Of a stretch of 64,000 nucleotides of DNA, positions 1-7,659 are shown piece after piece. The notes below the pieces were generated by a model. The model did no database searches, was not told where the DNA came from, and saw nothing but the letters and a program-made list of their open reading frames with translations. The DNA lies in the NCBI RefSeq assembly GCF_038595055.1, contig NZ_CP152002.1, positions 6,816,501-6,880,500 on the forward strand. Direction: 5' to 3'. The stretch is from Paenibacillus sp. FSL R7-0345 (GTDB lineage Bacteria; Bacillota; Bacilli; Paenibacillales; Paenibacillaceae). Position 1 is the stretch's first letter, and every line of letters starts with the position of its first letter. The translations under genes and the position numbers were made by a program.

Positions 1-1047
1 GCCGGCCAGCTGTGTAACAAAGGCAGTCAATGCAGCCTTGTCGGCCGCAGCCACATTCTCAAAATCGAGATTCAGGCCGTCCAGATCATATTTGCTGACC
101 AGCGCCGCCAATTGATTAACCGCTGCCGTTCGTGCGGCCGTGCTGGACAGCAGCTGATGCGTCGCCGCCTGGTCAAACCGGTTGCCGACCTGCGGCCAGA
201 TCTGCTTGCCGTTCTGTTTAGCCCAGGTTACCAGAGAAGCCGCCGTTGAATCCGAAACCGTACCGGTACCGCCAACAAAATACCAGCGCGGAATCAGCGT
301 GTTCACATTCGACTTTAAAATACTGCTCTGGTACTGTGCGGTCGTCTGGCCATACTGCCAGCCCATCACAATCTGCGTGTTCTTCTGTCCGGCAAGCTCG
401 GCCGCCCACTTCTGCTGCTGCAGCGCGCGGTAGAGGAGCACCGCAGTCTCCTGTCTTGTAATAGGAGCCGCCGGCCGGAAAGCGCCTGTATCGTCTCCCT
501 TCATCAGGCCTAAGCGGTTCATTGCCGCTACTGCACTGCCGGCCCAGCCGGCGACTGTACTGCTGTCCCGGAAGGCAGTCTGCACATCCGCAGCGTTGCC
601 CGTCTGCTTAAACGCCCGGGCCAGCAGCACTGCGGCCTCCTGGCGGGTAACCGGCTGTGCCGGGGCAAAGGTCCGGTCTGAGGTACCGCCGGCCAGCTCC
701 AGCTGAACAGCCGCCTGAACCCAGCCATAGTACCAGGCGCTCTTACCCACATCGGTAAACGGCGAGACCGGACTGTTGACGGGTTCCAGCTTGAGCAGAC
801 GGCCCAGCATGGTAACAAGCTCTGCTCTGGATACCAGCCCCCGGGGCGAGAAGGTATCTTCTGAAGTACCGGTTATAATCTTTTTGTTATATAAGTCTAT
901 GATTTCATTCTTGGCATAACTGCCAGCTATATCGCCAAACGGCAGCCCGGCCGCTGCTGAAGCGGCCGGGGTGTATGTAGTAAAAACAGCAGCTGCACAC
1001 AAGACAGCGGCCGCTCCTGTTGCCATTCTTCCCAATACCCTTTTCAC
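1..1047 (-). CDS. S-layer-anchored GH18 glycosidase, 3' end cut off
   Basis: Secreted wall-associated protein. It starts at a GTG (1045-1047) behind a GAGAGGGG ribosome site and runs off the left edge after 349 codons. An N-terminal signal peptide (Ala-rich, cleavage near residue 31) is followed by three S-layer homology repeats (about 33-80, 95-145, 155-210), which in this group bind pyruvylated secondary wall polymer. The rest reads as a glycoside hydrolase 18 barrel. At residues 323-330 it has DGLNLDFE, which fits the GH18 DGxxxDxE catalytic motif, with the last Glu as proton donor. Likely substrate is peptidoglycan or chitin-like glycan, as for YaaH/YvbX relatives (inference). The C-terminal part of the barrel is outside the window. 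Confidence 0.85.
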   Translation of the reverse strand, partial: MKRVLGRMATGAAAVLCAAAVFTTYTPAASAAAGLPFGDIAGSYAKNEIIDLYNKKIITGTSEDTFSPRGLVSRAELVTMLGRLLKLEPVNSPVSPFTDVGKSAWYYGWVQAAVQLELAGGTSDRTFAPAQPVTRQEAAVLLARAFKQTGNAADVQTAFRDSSTVAGWAGSAVAAMNRLGLMKGDDTGAFRPAAPITRQETAVLLYRALQQQKWAAELAGQKNTQIVMGWQYGQTTAQYQSSILKSNVNTLIPRWYFVGGTGTVSDSTAASLVTWAKQNGKQIWPQVGNRFDQAATHQLLSSTAARTAAVNQLAALVSKYDLDGLNLDFENVAAADKAALTAFVTQLAG

Positions 1048-1174
1048 GTTCCGCCGGCCCCTCTCATGCTATCATTTTGCCGAAAGTATATCAGAGATAG
1101 AGTCTCTTATCACCGCGCAAATACTGGTAGAGGCAGAAGTGCCGACAGATTGTATGTCATCGGGGCATGCGGGG

Positions 1175-1200
1175 GTTTAATTCGAAACCCGCGTGGTTAT
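1175..1200 (+). promoter_or_regulatory. Candidate SigB-like promoter before catalase
   Basis: GTTTAA (1175-1180), 14 nt, then GGTTAT (1195-1200) resembles the Bacillus SigB pattern GTTTaa-N14-GGGTAT. It lies 67 bp upstream of the catalase start. The same stretch contains an imperfect inverted repeat (GCGGGGGTTT and AAACCCGCG), so it could instead be a hairpin or operator. Many Paenibacillus lack a classical SigB, so the assignment is weak. Confidence 0.3.
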
Positions 1201-1266
1201 GAATGAATTAGGGGTATAAGTCTCGGGTTCTATTAAATAAGAAATTGCCCAGGAGGGAATAGCACG

Positions 1267-2220
1267 ATGAGAGATTCCAGTTCACCCGGCAGTATGCCGG
1301 CAGCGGAGAACAACGGCCTTGCCGCAGAAGCTGTTGATGCTATAGAGGGATTATCCGGTGTTCACCCGGGCTACCGCCGCGCCCATGCCAGAGGCATCTG
1401 CTGCCGTGCCGTGTTCCGGCCTAATGGGCTTGCTGCCGCCTTTACTACCGCTGCGCACCTGCAGGAGCAGGAGTCAGCGGCGGTAGTCCGATTCTCCGGC
1501 AGCTCCACCGATCCGGCGCTGGCTGATCTGCTGTCCCCGGCCAAAGGCATAGCGGTGCAGTTCAGCCTGCCGGACGGAGGGACTACAAGCCTTGTCGGCG
1601 CTACCCTGCCGGTCTTTTTCGCCCGGACGCCTGAATCCTTTATTGATATCGTCCGCACTGCGCATAAAGCGCGGGAAGGCAATCTGGGTCCGCTCGAGCT
1701 CATCAAAGAGATCACAACGCATTTCAGCGAGAGCAAGGAGAGCTTTCTCAGCCTGAACAAGCTGAAGCCGCCGGCCAGTTATGCCGAGTCGCATTATTAC
1801 TGCATTCATGTCTATATCTTTGTAGACGCGCAAGGCAAAAAGCACCCGGTCAAATTTGAATGGGTGCCTGACGCCGGCGTGCGCAATCTTTCGCTCACAG
1901 ATGCCCGGCAGCAGCCGGACCGCTATCTGGAGGATGAGCTTGAGCTTCGCCTGAAGGCGGAGCCTGTGGTCTTCCAGCTTAATGTTATTTTTGGCAAGGA
2001 TGGAGATCCGACCAGTGACCCGACCAAAGCCTGGCCGGAGGACCGGCGGCAGATTGAGATCGGGCGTTTGTACCTCACAGAGGTCATAACGGAACCGGAA
2101 GAGCTGCTCATGGACCCGGCGGCCGTTACAGAAGGGATTGAACTCTCGGATGATCCTATTCTTCATTTCCGCCGCACCGCCTACGGAGAGTCCTTCCATA
2201 GGCGCCGCGGAGAACAATAA
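1267..2220 (+). CDS. Small heme catalase/peroxidase (SrpA-like)
   Basis: Short catalase-fold heme protein (317 aa) of the SrpA-like 'catalase family peroxidase' group, about 60% of classical catalase length. The conserved distal His is in RRAHARG (His40). The C-terminal RRTAYGESFHRR carries the proximal Tyr heme ligand (Tyr306) in the usual R..xY..S..R setting. Expected role is peroxide-dependent oxidation of organic substrates or peroxide removal in the cytoplasm; no signal peptide is visible. The ATG follows a strong AGGAGGGAATAGCACG ribosome site. The next gene begins 27 bp downstream on the same strand, so they may be co-transcribed. Confidence 0.85.
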   Translation: MRDSSSPGSMPAAENNGLAAEAVDAIEGLSGVHPGYRRAHARGICCRAVFRPNGLAAAFTTAAHLQEQESAAVVRFSGSSTDPALADLLSPAKGIAVQFSLPDGGTTSLVGATLPVFFARTPESFIDIVRTAHKAREGNLGPLELIKEITTHFSESKESFLSLNKLKPPASYAESHYYCIHVYIFVDAQGKKHPVKFEWVPDAGVRNLSLTDARQQPDRYLEDELELRLKAEPVVFQLNVIFGKDGDPTSDPTKAWPEDRRQIEIGRLYLTEVITEPEELLMDPAAVTEGIELSDDPILHFRRTAYGESFHRRRGEQ

Positions 2221-2247
2221 CCCAAGAATGGAAGGACGGGAGTACTG

Positions 2248-3144
2248 ATGGAGCAGGCTATGATTATTGTGAATCCAACCTCCGGGAAGGAAGAAGGCGC
2301 AGGGTACGTCCAGTTAGCCATGGATATTTTGGCGGAGCAGGGGTATACGGTCACTGTGATGGAGACGCAGAAGGAAGGGGATGCTACCATTTTCAGTACT
2401 ACTGCATGTAAGCAGGGCTTCAGCCTGGTGGTATCGATCGGCGGGGATGGTACACTGCATGAGGTGATCAACGGGCTGAGCGGGGAGCCGGACTGTCCTA
2501 AGCTCGGGATCATTCCGCTGGGAACGGTTAATGATTTTGCCCGGGCGATCGGGCTTTCACTGAATCCTGAAGAAGCAGTCCGTACGCTTGCTTCCCCCGC
2601 TGCCCGCGCGGTCGATGTCGGACGGCTGAATGGACGGCTGTTCATCAATGTGGTAGCTGCCGGTGCCATTGCCGAGTCCGTATCTGCGGTAACCTCAGAA
2701 GATAAATCACGGCTCGGCTCGCTGGCTTACTTCAGGAAAGGGCTGAAGGAGCTCACAGGTAACACGCCTAACCATTTGACCATCACTCATGACGGCCAGG
2801 TATGGGAGGGTGACTCGCCGCTGTTTATTGCCGCCCTGACGAATTCGGTCGGCGGCTTTGAGCGGCTGGCTCCGGGCGCTGCCGTTGATGACGGCCTGAT
2901 TCACTGCTTTGTCATCAAGGATCTGACAATCCTGAGCACTCTTTCCGTCAGCATTTCCCTGCTGCTGGGCAATCTGAAGAATCACAAGGAGGTTGTGTAC
3001 TTTACAGCCCGCAGCGTGTCTGTAGAGTCCGCCGCCCCGATGCGGACCAACGTGGACGGCGAAGAAGGACCTGCACTGCCGGTGCGGCTCAGCGTCCTGC
3101 CGCGCCATATCCGGGTGGTCGTGCCTGAGGAAGAACACGGCTGA
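2248..3144 (+). CDS. Diacylglycerol kinase family lipid kinase
   Basis: Soluble lipid kinase of the DagK/YegS/BmrU family (298 aa, typical length). The N-terminus has the NPTSGK nucleotide-binding loop (9-14), and GGDGT (65-69) is the family phosphate-binding signature. The next conserved block, PLGTVNDFARAIG, is also present. The C-terminal beta-sandwich contains NVDGE near the end, as in the family. It likely phosphorylates diacylglycerol or a related lipid at the inner membrane face; substrate cannot be read from sequence. The start follows GGAAGGACGGGAGTACTG, 27 bp after the catalase stop. Confidence 0.9.
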   Translation: MEQAMIIVNPTSGKEEGAGYVQLAMDILAEQGYTVTVMETQKEGDATIFSTTACKQGFSLVVSIGGDGTLHEVINGLSGEPDCPKLGIIPLGTVNDFARAIGLSLNPEEAVRTLASPAARAVDVGRLNGRLFINVVAAGAIAESVSAVTSEDKSRLGSLAYFRKGLKELTGNTPNHLTITHDGQVWEGDSPLFIAALTNSVGGFERLAPGAAVDDGLIHCFVIKDLTILSTLSVSISLLLGNLKNHKEVVYFTARSVSVESAAPMRTNVDGEEGPALPVRLSVLPRHIRVVVPEEEHG

Positions 3145-3212
3145 CAGCCGGTTTCTTATCCCCCGGCAACTCCCCGCCCGGTAACTTCCTAACCGGCCAT
3201 TCGCCAGCCGGC

Positions 3213-3683
3213 CTACACCTGCCGCTGCAGCTTCCGGGCATAGACAATCTGCCCGATGTGATAAGCATTGTGCGTGGCGGCATTGCTGATAATCTCCCAC
3301 CACAGCGCGGGTTCCGGAAAACCATTCACCTGCGCTTCCAGGCTGTCCTCGGCAAGCAGCGTCTGCCAGTTTAGCAGCACCTCCAGCAAACCGCTCTTCA
3401 GCTCACCAAAGGAGACATTCTCCGGCAGAATAAAGCTGTTATTGTTATCACCTATGGGCGGTACGGCATCCACCCGGCCGGCCCCATAACGGGTCTGCCA
3501 GGTCTTATTCCAATACAGCAGATGCTGTGTCAGCTCGGCGATACTATTCAGGCCGGCACCCGGCTTCCAGAACGCCTCCTCTTCCGTCACCCCTTCCACC
3601 GCCTGCATGAATGGCAGATGCCAGCTCGGATCATTGGCACCGGCCAGCAATTGATTGGCTAATACTTCTTTTGCATGAGTCAT
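3213..3683 (-). CDS. DinB family protein
   Basis: A 156-aa DinB/YfiT-type four-helix protein. The expected metal-binding histidines are visible in ELTQHLLYWNK and, near the end, THNAYHIGQIVYARK (two His), matching the DinB triad. Family members are putative metal-dependent enzymes, some acting as thiol transferases or hydrolases; the reaction here is unknown. Its ATG lies one base downstream of the stop of the gene at 3685-4230, so the two are translationally linked. It converges with the lipid kinase. Confidence 0.85.
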   Translation of the reverse strand: MTHAKEVLANQLLAGANDPSWHLPFMQAVEGVTEEEAFWKPGAGLNSIAELTQHLLYWNKTWQTRYGAGRVDAVPPIGDNNNSFILPENVSFGELKSGLLEVLLNWQTLLAEDSLEAQVNGFPEPALWWEIISNAATHNAYHIGQIVYARKLQRQV

Positions 3684-3684
3684 T

Positions 3685-4230
3685 CTATTCCCTCCCCGGT
3701 CTGTACTGGTTGAGCTTGCCCTGATAGATCAATTCCAGCCGCTCACTCTGGCGGAAATCATCCGGTGTCACGAGCGCCGGCAGCTTATTCCACAGCTTGA
3801 TCCCGGAACGGTCAAGAATTTCCGCAACGAACTGTGAGCAGAAATAAGAATTGCTGAACTCAACCGGCTCCTTAAGGGCGATGCCGATCACACCCAGAAT
3901 GTTATACAGGTACTTCTGCCGGCTGCGGATAAAAATGTGCAGCACTCGCTGCATTTTTTCCACTTCCCGCTCTGTAACCTTTAGCTCATAGATAACACAT
4001 GTAGTATTCGGATATTTACTGAACGTCCCCGTATGCAAATCTTCCTTTACAAACCCCCCGTTCAATGGATTGCTGGGATGCTTTCTGCCGAAGCTGTACA
4101 TCTCCGACAGATCACGGGTAAAAGAGATGGATGCATGGTTGTACGGAGCCTTGGTATAGCCCTGAATAAGCCGTGTAAACAGTGTTCCGGTATTCGTAAG
4201 CAAAATAAAGACCGATTGGTTACCTTCCAT
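3685..4230 (-). CDS. YiiX/YebB-like NlpC/P60-superfamily protein
   Basis: 181-aa protein resembling permuted NlpC/P60 cysteine peptidases of the YiiX/YebB type. A His lies in YNHASISF near residue 31 and the candidate nucleophile Cys is in YFCSQFVAEIL near residue 129; this order (His before Cys) is typical of the permuted group. No signal peptide is seen, so it probably acts in the cytoplasm, on an amide or lipid ester not identifiable here. It is first in a two-gene unit with the DinB protein and divergent from the CdsA-like gene at 4280. Confidence 0.7.
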   Translation of the reverse strand: MEGNQSVFILLTNTGTLFTRLIQGYTKAPYNHASISFTRDLSEMYSFGRKHPSNPLNGGFVKEDLHTGTFSKYPNTTCVIYELKVTEREVEKMQRVLHIFIRSRQKYLYNILGVIGIALKEPVEFSNSYFCSQFVAEILDRSGIKLWNKLPALVTPDDFRQSERLELIYQGKLNQYRPGRE

Positions 4231-4279
4231 TTACAAATTTTCCCCTTATCATGTTCGGACATTTCCTTCATAATAACAT

Positions 4280-5242
4280 ATGATTCCTTTATTGGAATCT
4301 ATCCTGGAACAGGCTGGTGATCGGCTCTTGAACAGCTCTTTATTCACGCTACTCCTTATTACCGGCGGCCTTTCCGTCATCCATCTGATCTACCTTGCCG
4401 TCAGCCGGCTTCAGAAGGACAAGGATTATACCGGTATCGGCTTCCGCATTAAAACCTGGTGGGGCATGCTGTTTATTTTCTGCCTGGCCACGCTGTTCAA
4501 TGCAGTGGTGTCCCTGCTGTCGCTGATGGTGCTGTGTTTCTTCTCGCTAAAAGAATATTTCTCCATGATCCGTACGCGCAAAGCCGACCGCAGGCTGTTC
4601 CTGTGGGCTTACCTGGCGATTCCGCTGCAGTTCTACTGGATTTATATCGAGTGGTACGGGATGTTCATCGTCTTTATTCCGGTCTACGTCTTCCTGCTGC
4701 TGCCGCTTCCGCGGCTGCTGAACAAGGGCACGCTCGGCTTTCTGCGCAGTGTCAGCTCCACCCAATGGGGAATGATGCTGATGGTGTTCGGGCTTAGCCA
4801 TCTCGCTTATTTCCAGTTTGCCACCCCGGAATACGGCGCGGGACTGGTCCTGTTTCTGGTTGTGCTGACCCAGCTGAATGACGTAGTGCACTATCTGGCC
4901 TCCCTTTATTTCGGCAAGCATAAGGTCGTTCCGACCGCGAACCCGCATTTGACCTGGGAAGGCTTTGTGTGCGGATTTGTAGTAACAACCGCGGTTTCCT
5001 ATCTTATCTATCCGTACCTGACCCCGCTCACTCCGCTGTTCGGGCTGCTGTCGGGAGTATTAATCAGCCTGAGCGGATATTTCGGCAGCCTGACTGTCTC
5101 TGTATTAAAGCGCGACCTGCTGATCGGGGACGATGACAAATTCGCTGCCCTGCAAAAAAGCTACCTGAGCCGGGTCGACAGCCTGGCGTACACCTCACCG
5201 ATCTTTTTCCACGTCATCCGGTATTTCTTTGATTTCATGTAG
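4280..5242 (+). CDS. CdsA-like membrane protein (phosphatidate cytidylyltransferase family)
   Basis: 320-aa polytopic membrane protein with about eight hydrophobic segments. The C-terminal block SVLKRDLLIGDDDK followed by KSYLSRVDSLAYTSP resembles the CDP-diglyceride synthase signature (S..KR...KD...G.GG..DR.D), though several signature residues differ. It could make CDP-diacylglycerol from CTP and phosphatidate or act on a related lipid head group. It sits 50 bp from the divergent peptidase gene. The ATG at 4280 has no clear ribosome site, so the true start may be further in. A clear terminator follows. Confidence 0.7.
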   Translation: MIPLLESILEQAGDRLLNSSLFTLLLITGGLSVIHLIYLAVSRLQKDKDYTGIGFRIKTWWGMLFIFCLATLFNAVVSLLSLMVLCFFSLKEYFSMIRTRKADRRLFLWAYLAIPLQFYWIYIEWYGMFIVFIPVYVFLLLPLPRLLNKGTLGFLRSVSSTQWGMMLMVFGLSHLAYFQFATPEYGAGLVLFLVVLTQLNDVVHYLASLYFGKHKVVPTANPHLTWEGFVCGFVVTTAVSYLIYPYLTPLTPLFGLLSGVLISLSGYFGSLTVSVLKRDLLIGDDDKFAALQKSYLSRVDSLAYTSPIFFHVIRYFFDFM

Positions 5243-5253
5243 CTGGCCGTGCG

Positions 5254-5288
5254 ATAGGCATTCCTTTCAAGGGGATGTCTATTTTTTT
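5254..5288 (+). terminator. Rho-independent terminator after CdsA-like gene
   Basis: Stem ATAGGCATTCC / GGGGATGTCTAT with a 6-nt loop and some G-U pairs, followed by seven T residues. It separates the membrane protein gene from the ECF operon, which must therefore have its own promoter in 5289-5342. Confidence 0.8.
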
Positions 5289-5342
5289 GCAAAATAAAAC
5301 GGATGACCTGCAGGGTTTAGAAAAGAGCCTTCGTCTATAACG

Positions 5343-5915
5343 GTGGGAAGGGGGAGAGGACTCATTGATGAGGAACGTTTGATCAAACAGATTTTACAGG
5401 GCGACCATGCCAAGTTCCGCTGTCTTATCGACAGTTACGGGCGGCACATCTACCAGGTAACCTATTCTGTGCTTCATCAGGCCCAGGATGCCGAGGATGC
5501 TGCCCAGGAGGCTTTTGTCCAAATTTACAGATCTCTCCCCCAGTACCGTTCAGAAGGCTTCAAGACATGGATCACCCGCATCGCCCTGCATAAAGCAATC
5601 GATATCAAACGCAAGCTGGAGCGCCGGAAGGCAGAGGCTAATAACAGCGGGGATATCATCCTGCAGATCGCTGACCATCAGTCAGACATTGTCCGCCAGC
5701 TGCTGAAGAAGGAGGAGAAGGAGCTTTTGCGGCAAAATATATTGTCCCTCCCCCGCCAGCACCGCGATATTATTGTTGATTTCTATTTAAAAGAAGAAAA
5801 TTATGAGCAGATTGCCCTGAAGTCGCAGATTTCGGTAAGGACGGTGGAGTCAAGGCTGTACAGGGCCCGGCAATGGATCAGAACACACTGGAAGGAGAGC
5901 CCGCAGGATGAATAA
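5343..5915 (+). CDS. ECF RNA polymerase sigma factor
   Basis: Group 4 sigma factor of about 185 aa. Region 2 is seen in DAEDAAQEAFVQIYRSL and FKTWITRIALHKAIDIKR. Region 4 is seen in LPRQHRDIIVDFYLKEENYEQIA with the helix-turn-helix ISVRTVESRLYRAR. It directs polymerase to its own regulon and is presumably held by the product of the next gene, which overlaps by 8 nt. The start is uncertain: GTG 5343 has no ribosome site, while a strong GGGGGAGAGGA precedes 5364, where only an ATT is in frame; TTG 5379 is another option. Homology begins at about residue 8. Confidence 0.9.
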   Translation: MGRGRGLIDEERLIKQILQGDHAKFRCLIDSYGRHIYQVTYSVLHQAQDAEDAAQEAFVQIYRSLPQYRSEGFKTWITRIALHKAIDIKRKLERRKAEANNSGDIILQIADHQSDIVRQLLKKEEKELLRQNILSLPRQHRDIIVDFYLKEENYEQIALKSQISVRTVESRLYRARQWIRTHWKESPQDE

Positions 5916-6360
5916 ACCTGATCAGCATGAATGGATACGTTATGTACAGGGAGAGGTGACCGGGCCGGAGCGGGAACAGATGGACAGACTGCTTCTTGAG
6001 GATCATGAGGCGCTTGACTCCTATATGGCCGCTCTGAATTACTCTACAGTACCGCCGCTGCCTGACGGGGACGCCTTTACCAAGGCGATTATGGACCAGA
6101 TTACGCCTTATCCGTCTGCAGCAGAGCCCGTAACCAGACAGACAGGCGGCCGGCTTTACAAGATCCTGGGCAATCAATGGGTGCATTACATCGCAGCTGC
6201 CTGTATAACAATGCTGTTTATCTCCGCCGGCGTATTTGACCGGATTGCTCCGGGTAATCTGGATGCCGATGCCGGAATAAAGCAGCCTTACAGCGAAAAG
6301 ATGGTCCAAAAAGCAACGGGATGGCTTAAAGACATCAAGCCTGCCCTCCATAAACCATAA
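5908..6360 (+). CDS. Anti-sigma factor
   Basis: 150-aa partner of the upstream ECF sigma factor, with overlapping start. Residues 1-45 form a short acidic helical N-terminus (WIRYVQGEVTGPEREQMDRLL) like anti-sigma domains, but it lacks the HxxxCxxC zinc motif. One transmembrane helix lies near residues 92-110. The short C-terminal tail is probably outside the cell. It likely sequesters the sigma factor at the membrane until a signal triggers release (inference from layout and topology). Confidence 0.75.
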   Translation: MNKPDQHEWIRYVQGEVTGPEREQMDRLLLEDHEALDSYMAALNYSTVPPLPDGDAFTKAIMDQITPYPSAAEPVTRQTGGRLYKILGNQWVHYIAAACITMLFISAGVFDRIAPGNLDADAGIKQPYSEKMVQKATGWLKDIKPALHKP

Positions 6361-6376
6361 GAAATGAAAGGATGGA

Positions 6377-7603
6377 ATGCCAATGCCGCAGCAACGCAGC
6401 AAAATGCTGGCTTTTTTGCTTAATATGGTTCCTGGCCTAGGACACTATTATTACGGAAGCCGGCTGAAGGGGTTTATATACGGATTTATCTTTTTTGGAG
6501 GCCTGGGTCTTGCCTTTCTTGCACTCGTTGCGGGAAGTGATGAGGGCCTTGCCGCCTTCTGTCTTTTAGCAGCAGCCGTTCTCTGGTTCATCAGCATGTT
6601 CAGTATGGTGATCAGACTGATCCGGGAACCGGATTATCCGCCATACTACCAGCATTATCCCCACACTCAGGGGCACATGCCGGGCGGCCCCGAAGGGCCG
6701 CTGGAGCAGCCTGCGTACGGATACCCGCCGCAGGAAGGATATGAATATCCTCAGCAGAATATAGAGCCGCGCCGGGAGAGTGAGCGGTTCTATACCATCC
6801 TTCTCTCCTTTGTTCCGGGTCTCGGCCATTTACACTTAGGCCTGCTGCAGCGCGGGTTATCGTTCCTGATCGGGTTCTTCGGCCTTGGCATTATGCTCGT
6901 ATTTGTAGCCGGCATTACCGGACAGCAGACGTTTCTGATCTTCCTGCTCCTGCTGCCGGTATTGTGGCTGTACTGCATGTTCGATGCCGCCCAGCATGTG
7001 AACCGCAAGCAGGCGGGCGAGCTGCTGGAGGACAAAACCATCTTCGAGCAGCTTGAGCACGGCAGCAGCGCCGGCAAAAAAAGCAAGGTCATCGCCACCC
7101 TGCTGGCCGCCTTCCCCGGAGCCGGACATATGTATCTGGGGCTGCAAAAAAGAGGCCTCCAGCTGATGCTCATCTTCCTCGGAAGCATCTATATTCTGGA
7201 TCTGCTGAATCTTTCGCTGTTCCTGTTCTTTATTCCGATTGCCTGGTTTTACAGCTTTTTTGACGGGATGCAGCAGGCCGGCAAATACGGCAGGGAACCT
7301 CTCTATGACAGACCGGTCATTGAAGGCTGGACCCGGTATCAGGGCTGGATCGGCGGCGCTCTCCTGTTCCTGGGTGTGTATTACCTGTTCATCCGGGTTG
7401 TTGTTCCGGAGCTGGACTTTAGCTACGGCATGTATATTGCCCGGATTCAGTCGTATATGAATACACTGGTCGTTGCCCTGCTGATGATCGGCGGAGGCAT
7501 CCGGTTATTAACGAATTCACGGAAAAAGAATACCGAAGCGGAGCGGTTTCTCAGAGCGCTGGAGCGCGAAACCGAGGTCCCGCCGGTCCGTGACCGCACT
7601 TGA
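6377..7603 (+). CDS. Polytopic membrane protein with three PGxGH repeats
   Basis: 408-aa integral membrane protein and third gene of the ECF operon, 16 bp after the anti-sigma gene. Three copies of an internal module each open with a related motif: MVPGLGHYYYG (about residue 17), FVPGLGHLHLG (about 145) and AFPGAGHMYLG (about 244). Each is followed by two hydrophobic helices, as in TM2-like domains. A Pro/Tyr/Gly-rich cytoplasmic linker (about residues 90-135) separates the first two. A further pair of helices closes the protein. Function unknown; operon position suggests envelope stress sensing or a structural role. ATG 6383 fits the ribosome site AAAGGATGG better than 6377. A strong terminator follows. 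Confidence 0.75.
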   Translation: MPMPQQRSKMLAFLLNMVPGLGHYYYGSRLKGFIYGFIFFGGLGLAFLALVAGSDEGLAAFCLLAAAVLWFISMFSMVIRLIREPDYPPYYQHYPHTQGHMPGGPEGPLEQPAYGYPPQEGYEYPQQNIEPRRESERFYTILLSFVPGLGHLHLGLLQRGLSFLIGFFGLGIMLVFVAGITGQQTFLIFLLLLPVLWLYCMFDAAQHVNRKQAGELLEDKTIFEQLEHGSSAGKKSKVIATLLAAFPGAGHMYLGLQKRGLQLMLIFLGSIYILDLLNLSLFLFFIPIAWFYSFFDGMQQAGKYGREPLYDRPVIEGWTRYQGWIGGALLFLGVYYLFIRVVVPELDFSYGMYIARIQSYMNTLVVALLMIGGGIRLLTNSRKKNTEAERFLRALERETEVPPVRDRT

Positions 7604-7615
7604 TTCCATAAAGCG

Positions 7616-7652
7616 AAAAGCACGTTCCCGGGTTAACGGGAACGTGCTTTTT
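7616..7652. terminator. Bidirectional terminator
   Basis: Perfect stem AAAAGCACGTTCCCG with its complement around a 6-nt loop, with T/A runs on both sides. It serves the ECF operon on the plus strand and the lipoprotein gene ending at 7660 on the minus strand. Confidence 0.9.
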
Positions 7653-7659
7653 GCTGTTC

